From assembly GCF_001247745.1 (NCBI RefSeq), contig NZ_LAIR01000002.1, forward strand, positions 3,100,001 to 3,164,000: a DNA stretch of 64,000 bases. The letters run 5' to 3'. Below are positions 58,683 to 64,000 of this stretch, piece by piece. Numbering within the stretch: position 1 is the first letter of the stretch; the number at the start of each line of letters is the position of its first letter. The position numbers and the translations under genes were made by a program. Below the pieces are notes generated by a model. The model worked only from the letters and a program-made list of their open reading frames with translations, was not told the origin of the DNA and ran no database searches. This stretch comes from Luteipulveratus halotolerans (GTDB taxonomy: Bacteria; Actinomycetota; Actinomycetes; Actinomycetales; Dermatophilaceae).

Positions 58683-59996
58683 CTACGCCCCGAGCGAGCC
58701 GCAGCTGTTGGTCACCGGCTTGCCCGCGAACCGGTCGCTCAGCCACGACAGCGCGCTCGGCAGACCCTCGGCCGCCCCCGCGAGGTGGTGCACGGCGAGT
58801 CGGTCGGTGTCACCGGGCAGCGGCGGCAGACCGAGACCCTTGTAGGTCACCGGCGCACCCTTGCCGCACCAGTCGACGGCGAGTCGTCGCACCTGGGCGT
58901 GCGGGACGGTGCCGTCGGCGAGGTCGGAGGTGACGAGCACCGGCGAGGTGGGCTTGCGCGTACCGATGCGCTGCTCCTGCACGATGGCGCGGACACCCGG
59001 ATCAGCGGCCACGATCTGCGAGAGCGAGCGGCCGTCCTTGGTCCACGACGTCGACTTCGCGAACGCGTAGCTGCCGATCGCGTCACCGATGCACGCGGTC
59101 GAGATGCTGTCGAGCGCCGCCGCGCCCTTGGCGTTGAGGTTGGCGTCGATGACCGGCTTGAGCTGCGGGTACGACTCACGCAGACCGTTGATCGTGAACC
59201 CGAGCACGCCCGCGATCAGGTTGCCGTCGACGCCCTTGATGGTGGCCTCGAGGTCGGCAGGCGGGGCACCGGCGTACGAGCCGACGAGGTTGACGTCGGC
59301 GGTGTACGACGGCTGCTCCTCGGCCGCGGCCGCGACGGCACCGCCGCCCTGGCTGTAGCCCCACAGGCCGACCTGGGTCTGCGCGGTCACGCGCGACCCC
59401 GGAGCCTGCCGGGCAGCGCGCACGACGTCGAGCAGCGCATGGGCCTGGTCGGCCCGGTTGACGTAGGTGTGCAGCCGATCGGTCGTGCCGAGGCCGACGT
59501 AGTCGGTGAGCGCGACGTCGTAGCCCTTGTTGAGCAGGAACGTCATCTGCGCCATGTCGTAGTTGACGCCGAACGTCGTCGTGCCGTCACCGACGCCCAG
59601 GACGACCGGGTGCTCCAGGCCGTACGACGGTGCGCACTGGTCGCCCTGGCCGATGGTGCCGACCGCGAACGCGACGACAGGGCGTGGGCCCGAACCGGTC
59701 CAGGCCTTGGTCGAGGAGATGAGCGCTCCGGTGACCGCGGTGGCCTTGCCGCTGGAGTCGGTCGTGGAGTACATCAGGCGCGTCGAGGTGCCGGGGAAGA
59801 CCACCGGCAGGTTGACCGCCAGCGGCATCGGCTCGCCGCGGATGGGCGTGCCGGGAGCCGCGGGCACCGAGGCGGGCGGGTCGTAGAACGCGGGGATCTC
59901 GACGCCGCGGGACGTCTCGGCGTGGGCCGGCGCCGCGATCAGCGCGAGGGCGGCTGCGACCGACGTGACGGCGGCAGCGGTCGTACGAACGAGCAT
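58683..59996 (-). CDS. Secreted lipase/esterase (alpha/beta hydrolase)
   Basis: 437 aa from ATG 59996. Signal peptide about 1-26 (APAHAET). The fold is that of secretory lipases (LIP family): VGTIGQGDQCAPS, DYVGLGT, the nucleophile elbow GLWGYSQGGGAVAAA (Ser of GYSQGG), then LADGTVPHAQ (Asp) and AVHHLAGA (His) as the likely rest of the triad. Acts on extracellular acylglycerols or esters. Single gene. Confidence 0.87.
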   Translation of the reverse strand: MLVRTTAAAVTSVAAALALIAAPAHAETSRGVEIPAFYDPPASVPAAPGTPIRGEPMPLAVNLPVVFPGTSTRLMYSTTDSSGKATAVTGALISSTKAWTGSGPRPVVAFAVGTIGQGDQCAPSYGLEHPVVLGVGDGTTTFGVNYDMAQMTFLLNKGYDVALTDYVGLGTTDRLHTYVNRADQAHALLDVVRAARQAPGSRVTAQTQVGLWGYSQGGGAVAAAAEEQPSYTADVNLVGSYAGAPPADLEATIKGVDGNLIAGVLGFTINGLRESYPQLKPVIDANLNAKGAAALDSISTACIGDAIGSYAFAKSTSWTKDGRSLSQIVAADPGVRAIVQEQRIGTRKPTSPVLVTSDLADGTVPHAQVRRLAVDWCGKGAPVTYKGLGLPPLPGDTDRLAVHHLAGAAEGLPSALSWLSDRFAGKPVTNSCGSLGA

Positions 59997-60125
59997 GGGT
60001 GCTCCTGAGGGTCCTGGGCTCCTGGCACACAAGTGTGGCGCTACTCACAAGTAAAGTGTGGTCAGGATCACACACCGGAGCCGCCGGTGGGGCGATCCGG
60101 CCGAGGCGGCCACTACTGTCTGCGC

Positions 60126-60932
60126 GTGAGTCAGATCGAGCTGGTCCGCGACGAGCAGGGCGGCGTCACCGTGGTCCGTGACGGGCACCCGCAGTCGTAC
60201 GTCCAGCCGGACGACCCCGAGCTGCTCGTGTTCGAGTACGTCCAGCACCTCGCCCTCGCACTCGACGCGCTGACACCATCGGCGCCGGAGCGCGTCGGCG
60301 TCACCCACATCGGCGGCGCAGGGCTCACGCTCGCGCGCTACGTCGAGCACACGCGTCCCGGTTCGCCGCAGATCGTGCTCGAGCCCGACGCCGAGCTGAC
60401 CGAGCTCGTACGCCGTGAGCTGCCCCTCCCCCGCGGTCACCGCATCCGCGTCCGGCCCGTCGACGGGGCCCAGGGCATGGCCGCGCTGAAGGACGCGAGC
60501 GCTGACGTCGTGGTGCTCGACGCGTACGACGACGGCCGGGTGCCGGCCGACCTCACGTCGGCGGCGTTCGCCACGGCTGCCAGCCGCGTGATCAGGCCCG
60601 GCGGCCTCCTGCTGATGAATCTTGCCGACGAGCCGGGCCTGCGCTACGTCGCCCGCGCCATCGCGACGCTCCTGCCGGCGTTTCCGCACGTCGCGGCGGT
60701 CACCCTGCAGGAGGTGCTGAAGGGCAAGCGCTACGGGAATCTCGTTGTCGTTGCTTCGGATTCGCCGTTCGACGTCGACGAGCTGCGGCGCCGTACGGCC
60801 CGAGCGGACTTCCCGACCGGCGTCCTCGGGACGGCCGACCTGGCGCGACGCGCTCGGGCGGCGACGGCGTTCGACGACATCGGCGAGCCGTCGCCCCCAC
60901 CGCCTGACCCGGGCCGCTGGCGACTGCGCTGA
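60126..60932 (+). CDS. Spermidine-synthase-like methyltransferase-fold protein
   Basis: 268 aa from GTG 60126. The Rossmann fold of spermidine synthases is seen: PELLVFEYVQHLALALD, VTHIGGAGLTLARYVEH, VLEPDAELTELVRREL, DVVVLDAYDDGRVP and VIRPGGLLLMNLAD. The usual catalytic D-S-S-D-P is DAYDDGRVP, and the N-terminal part that binds polyamine is short, so true polyamine synthesis is doubtful. Such 'fused or stand-alone SpeE-like' proteins are common in actinobacteria. Confidence 0.8.
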   Translation: MSQIELVRDEQGGVTVVRDGHPQSYVQPDDPELLVFEYVQHLALALDALTPSAPERVGVTHIGGAGLTLARYVEHTRPGSPQIVLEPDAELTELVRRELPLPRGHRIRVRPVDGAQGMAALKDASADVVVLDAYDDGRVPADLTSAAFATAASRVIRPGGLLLMNLADEPGLRYVARAIATLLPAFPHVAAVTLQEVLKGKRYGNLVVVASDSPFDVDELRRRTARADFPTGVLGTADLARRARAATAFDDIGEPSPPPPDPGRWRLR

Positions 60933-60948
60933 CGCGCTCTCTTCCTGG

Positions 60949-61012
60949 TGACAGGGCTTGCTCGCTCCTGGCACGACCTGCATCACGTGTCAGGTGACAG
61001 CAAGCCCTGTCA
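60949..61012. terminator. 64-bp hairpin between convergent genes
   Basis: TGACAGGGCTTGCT (60949-60962) and AGCAAGCCCTGTCA (60999-61012) pair perfectly; inside them CCTGGCACG and CGTGTCAGG pair with one mismatch. The right arm includes the stop codon of the phosphatase gene. Confidence 0.75.
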
Positions 61013-61534
61013 GCACGGCTCAGTGGCGAGCCGAGCACCGCCTTCCGTGAGGTTGACCTCGATCAGCGCGGGGAACGGCAGCGCCCCCCAGAACCCACCC
61101 GGGTCAGCGAGCGCCCCGCCGGACGTCAGCCACACGGTGAGCGCCATGCCATGGGTCCCGAGCACTGGCGTACCGACGCCAGACAACGCATCCGCGACGA
61201 CTGCCGAGAAGCGTTGCGCCACAAGCTTTCTCGGCTCCCCTTCCGAGTGGTCAGCACCCTCAATATATGCCCTGCGACGTGCCCTGAAGTCGCCACCGAA
61301 CGGCTCGTCACGCACGACCTCACCGAGCCGAGCGTCCCGGCGTACGACGCCTGCGGGCTCCAGCGTCTGCCACGCCTTGACCTCGTCGCTGGCCACGAGC
61401 ACCGCGTCGCCGGGCAGGCGAGCGCACAGATCAGCTGCGGCTGCGCGGCCCTCGTCGGACAGCGGCCACGTCGACGGGTCGGTCGTCGGGTCGACCGAGG
61501 GCATGGCGTGGCGGACGAGCAGGACCGTGCGCAT
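61010..61534 (-). CDS. Histidine phosphatase (phosphoglycerate-mutase-like)
   Basis: 174 aa from ATG 61534; the longer in-frame start at 61702 overlaps the next gene. TVLLVRHAMPS is the RH[G/A] catalytic motif and GTHGMALTVW carries the second His. WPLSDEGRAAAADL and VASDEVKAWQT are standard. It likely removes phosphate from a small metabolite. Confidence 0.87.
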   Translation of the reverse strand: MRTVLLVRHAMPSVDPTTDPSTWPLSDEGRAAAADLCARLPGDAVLVASDEVKAWQTLEPAGVVRRDARLGEVVRDEPFGGDFRARRRAYIEGADHSEGEPRKLVAQRFSAVVADALSGVGTPVLGTHGMALTVWLTSGGALADPGGFWGALPFPALIEVNLTEGGARLATEPC

Positions 61535-61622
61535 GCCCGACCTTGGCACGCCGCCTCGCAGCGAAATCACGCGGTGCGCACGGCCGGCGAGCGCTAGGTT
61601 GCGGCGACCGGAAGGAGACGAC

Positions 61623-62135
61623 GTGGCGATCGAGGACACGCTGGCGCGCGCAGCCGCCGACATCGAGCGCGGCGACGCGGGCATGGCACGGCAACGGCTC
61701 ACGAGCCTGCGCGCCCAGTACCCGGGTGACTTCGAGATACGACGGGCGCTGCGCGATGCCTGCCGCGCCGCTCTCGATCCTGCTCAAGCCGGACGCTGGG
61801 GCTACGTGCTGGAGGACGCCACGGACGACGAGGTCCTCGCGTACGCGCGCTCGCGCGGTCGCCATCCGCGCGAGATGCTCAGCCAGCTGGCCTGGCACGT
61901 CGACACCCCCACCGAAGGGACGATTAGCCAGGCCCGACTCGACCAGCTGCGGCACGACCTGCGCTCACTCCCGAGAGCAGAGCGCACAGGAGTCGAGCGC
62001 TGGTCGGGTGAGCCAGGGACACGCGAGTTCGACTGGGGCCTGCTGGGCTGCGGCCTGGTTCTCGCCTACACGCTGCTGCTCGCGGCGCTGGGCGCGTACC
62101 AGCTGCAGCAGATCGTGCGCGGGTGGCTCGGCTGA
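61623..62135 (+). CDS. DUF6584-like protein with C-terminal membrane helix
   Basis: 170 aa from GTG 61623. The N-terminal TLARAAADIERGDAGMARQR and RRALRDACRAALDPAQAGRWGY are helical, TPR-like and match DUF6584. The C-terminus has a membrane helix (LLGCGLVLAYTLLLAALGAY). Function unknown. Divergent from the phosphatase gene. Confidence 0.7.
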   Translation: MAIEDTLARAAADIERGDAGMARQRLTSLRAQYPGDFEIRRALRDACRAALDPAQAGRWGYVLEDATDDEVLAYARSRGRHPREMLSQLAWHVDTPTEGTISQARLDQLRHDLRSLPRAERTGVERWSGEPGTREFDWGLLGCGLVLAYTLLLAALGAYQLQQIVRGWLG

Positions 62136-62200
62136 CGCGGCACCTGCGGCGCTTCTGCGAAACCTGCCGGTCTGTCGCCCGGCAGTGTGACGATGTGCGC

Positions 62201-62623
62201 ATGAGCGACGACGCACTCCGTGACCTGATCGCCTCACGACAGCTGGGCGTGCTCGCCACGCTCAAGCGAGACGGCCGCCCCCAGCTGTCCAACGTCACCT
62301 ACGTGTACGACCGCGAGTGCGACCTGATCCGCGTCTCGATCACCGCCGGACGCGCCAAGACCGCCAACCTGCGCCGCGACCCCCGCGCATCGGTGCAGGC
62401 GCAGACCGAGGACGGCTGGTCGTACGCCGTCGCCGAGGCCCGCGCCGAGCTGCTGCCCGTGGCCCGGGACGAGCACGACGCGAGTGTCGAGGAGCTGATC
62501 GACCTCTACCGCGCGGCCAACGGTGAGCACCCCGACTGGGACGACTACCGCCGGGCGATGGTGGCGGACGAGCGCATCCCGCTGCACCTGCACGTCGAGC
62601 GGGTCTACGGCCTGGTCCGATGA
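62201..62623 (+). CDS. PPOX-class F420-dependent (split beta-barrel) enzyme
   Basis: 140 aa from ATG 62201. The pyridoxamine-oxidase-like barrel: LGVLATLKRDGRPQLSNVTY, RVSITAGRAKTANLRRDPRA and the C-terminal LHLHVERVYGLVR. These short proteins in actinobacteria bind F420 or FMN and reduce or oxidise small molecules. Overlaps the next gene by 4 bp (ATGA). Confidence 0.87.
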   Translation: MSDDALRDLIASRQLGVLATLKRDGRPQLSNVTYVYDRECDLIRVSITAGRAKTANLRRDPRASVQAQTEDGWSYAVAEARAELLPVARDEHDASVEELIDLYRAANGEHPDWDDYRRAMVADERIPLHLHVERVYGLVR

Positions 62624-63318
62624 GGCTGCTGCTCACCTCGCAGGGCGTCACCAACCCCAGCATCCGTGGCGCGCTCGTCGACCTGCTGGGCAAGCCGGTC
62701 GAGGAGGCGAGCGCGTTGTTCGTCCCGACGGGCGTCTACCCGTTCGGCGGCGGCGCCGGGATGGCGTGGGACGCGATGTCCGGCAGCCGCAGCGACCAGC
62801 TCGTCGGTCTGGGCTGGAGGACGCTCGGCGTCCTCGAGCTGACCGCCCTGCCGACGATCCGCCCCGAGATGTGGGTGCCCGCCGTCCGCGAGGCCGACGC
62901 GCTGCTGGTCTGGGGCGGCGACGTGCTCTACCTGACCCACTGGCTGCGCGCGTCCGGGCTGGCCGACCTGTTCCCGTCACTGACCGACACGGTCTACGTC
63001 GGGGTGAGCGCCGGCGCCATCGCGGTCACGTCGCACAACGTCGACGCAGAGTTCGACCTCGGCTTCGTGCCCGACGGCCACCCGATGGCTGACGACGCCG
63101 AGCACGGGCTCGGGCTGGTCGACTTCACGGTCGTCCCGCACCTCGACCACCCCGACGCGCACGGCGCTCCGCTGGCCGAGGTCGAGGCGTGGGCGGCCAC
63201 GATCCCCGCCCCGACCTACGCGATCGACGACGACACCGCCCTCACGGTCGTCGACGGCACGGTCGAGGTGATCTCCGAGGGCAGCTGGAAGCTCATCCCG
63301 CCCGCGACGCCGCGGTGA
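62620..63318 (+). CDS. Peptidase E-like (S51) hydrolase
   Basis: 232 aa; ATG overlaps the PPOX stop. Class-I-amidotransferase-like fold: RLLLTSQGVTNPSIRGALVD, ALLVWGGDVLYLTHWLR and YVGVSAGAIAVT, whose Ser is the nucleophile, then VVPHLDHPDAHG with the likely His. Relatives cleave Asp-X dipeptides. Two-gene operon with the PPOX gene. Confidence 0.85.
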   Translation: MRLLLTSQGVTNPSIRGALVDLLGKPVEEASALFVPTGVYPFGGGAGMAWDAMSGSRSDQLVGLGWRTLGVLELTALPTIRPEMWVPAVREADALLVWGGDVLYLTHWLRASGLADLFPSLTDTVYVGVSAGAIAVTSHNVDAEFDLGFVPDGHPMADDAEHGLGLVDFTVVPHLDHPDAHGAPLAEVEAWAATIPAPTYAIDDDTALTVVDGTVEVISEGSWKLIPPATPR

Positions 63319-63391
63319 CGGGCCGTCGTAAGCCGGTCGGTAACCTTGAGCGGTCCCTCCCCCGCTCGAACAGCCCCCGGAGACACCTGAC

Positions 63392-64000
63392 ATGAGCTCG
63401 TCGCACGCCCCTGTGCTGACCACTGTCGACGGGGGCGCCGCCCTCTCGCCGTTCCGCACCCGGGCCCTGCTCGAACGCCTCCGGGCCGTCGCGCCGCAGG
63501 TGACCGACGTCGTCGCGCGCCACGTCCACTGGGTCGCGAGCGAGGCCGAGCTCGACGAGACGACACGGGCGAAGGTCACCCAGCTGCTGACGTACGGTCC
63601 TCCCGCACCTCCCGTCCCGGGCAGTGCGACGACGCTGGTGGTCGCGCCCCGCCTCGGCACCATCTCGCCGTGGGCCTCCAAGGCCACCGACATCCTGCAC
63701 AACTGCGGCATCGACCTGCACCGCGTCGAGCGCGCGACCGAGTACGACGTCGTCCACCCCCTCGACCAGCCGCTCACCGACGAGCAGCGCACCGCCGTCG
63801 CGGCCCTGCTGCACGACCGGATGACCGAGTCGGTGCTCGACCGCCCCGAGGACGGCGCGCTGCTGTTCGAGGAGCGCACGCCCGAGCCGCTGGAGCACGT
63901 CGACGTGCTGGCCCGCGGGCGCGCGGCGCTCGAGGAGGCCGACACGGCGTACGGGCTGGCGTTGTCGGACGACGAGATCGACTACCTCGTCGAGGCGTTC
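63392..64000 (+). CDS. purL: Phosphoribosylformylglycinamidine synthase, large single-chain type (partial)
   Basis: The first 203 residues, running off the right edge, from ATG 63392. It matches the N-terminal domain of the ~1,300-aa PurL of proteobacteria: LSPFRTRALLERL, VVARHVHWVASEAEL, LLTYGP and the diagnostic PRLGTISPWASKATDILHNCG, then YGLALSDDEIDYLVEAF. This enzyme makes FGAM from FGAR and glutamine, feeding PurM encoded 9 kb away. Many actinobacteria use the split PurL/Q/S form instead. Confidence 0.93.
   Translation, partial: MSSSHAPVLTTVDGGAALSPFRTRALLERLRAVAPQVTDVVARHVHWVASEAELDETTRAKVTQLLTYGPPAPPVPGSATTLVVAPRLGTISPWASKATDILHNCGIDLHRVERATEYDVVHPLDQPLTDEQRTAVAALLHDRMTESVLDRPEDGALLFEERTPEPLEHVDVLARGRAALEEADTAYGLALSDDEIDYLVEAF

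Overview
The window is high-GC, almost fully coding actinobacterial DNA. Several things point to this: frequent GTG starts with AUG-overlapping operons, lipobox and Tat-type secreted proteins, two F420-type luciferase-like oxidoreductases, an ECF41 (SigJ) sigma factor beside a carboxymuconolactone decarboxylase, DUF3073 next to purM-purF, and an AfsR/SARP regulator. The overall flavour (LVIVD/DUF305 pair, large fused PurL, dispersed CTGGTTGAGCCGGGCGAGC repeats) suggests Micrococcales, perhaps a Dermacoccaceae relative. That placement is inference.

Bases 1-14,540 look like an accessory region that ends at the 3' end of a tRNA-Lys gene. It holds two paralogous TetR/WHG regulators (143-868 and 10529-11248, both minus), each with a related divergent control region. 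Between them lies a compact cluster: a membrane-anchored unknown, a Nudix-like protein, three roadblock/LC7-type proteins, an HSP90-like ATPase, an MglA/CvnD-like small GTPase and a membrane-anchored truncated haemoglobin. A minus-strand operon follows (family-2 glycosyltransferase, 58-aa membrane protein, polysaccharide deacetylase), then an ATP-grasp protein, a complete 1,307-bp IS3-family element and a transposase-like gene remnant. The HSP90/GTPase/roadblock cluster recalls Streptomyces conservons, but an HSP90-like ATPase sits where the sensor kinase would be. It is the best candidate for a little-described system.

Bases 14,540-28,100 are chromosomal. They carry a zinc-ribbon protein, a CDF-like transporter, the divergent sigJ/CMD pair with two matching ECF41 promoters, a PhoX-like Tat protein, a D-amino-acid oxidase-like flavoprotein and a response regulator lacking its phosphoacceptor Asp. 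After these come five secreted wall-active proteins. Three of them are tandem paralogues that share an I36-like N-terminal module fused to different hydrolase domains (two M23, one phage-tail-lysozyme type). An AfsR-like SARP/NB-ARC regulator lies convergent to them.

Bases 28,200-37,670 are a defence island flanked by dispersed REP-like repeats: hsdM-hsdS, three small genes, an Mrr-like nuclease, then a separately promoted fic-hsdR operon. Next come a deacetylase-fold lipoprotein, two SPFH (flotillin-like) proteins (one carrying the REP repeat amplified five times inside its coding sequence), the LVIVD/DUF305 pair, an MFS transporter and small membrane proteins.

Bases 47,000-64,000 are mostly housekeeping: F420 enzymes, a PHP phosphoesterase, a cupin, a tRNA-Glu/Asp/Phe cluster, a phosphodiester glycosidase, a YigZ protein, DUF3073, purM and purF, a repetitive Trp-motif membrane protein, a lipase, a spermidine-synthase-like protein, histidine phosphatase, PPOX, peptidase E-like and the start of a large purL that runs off the right edge. 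Several convergent or gene-end junctions carry unusually long perfect hairpins.
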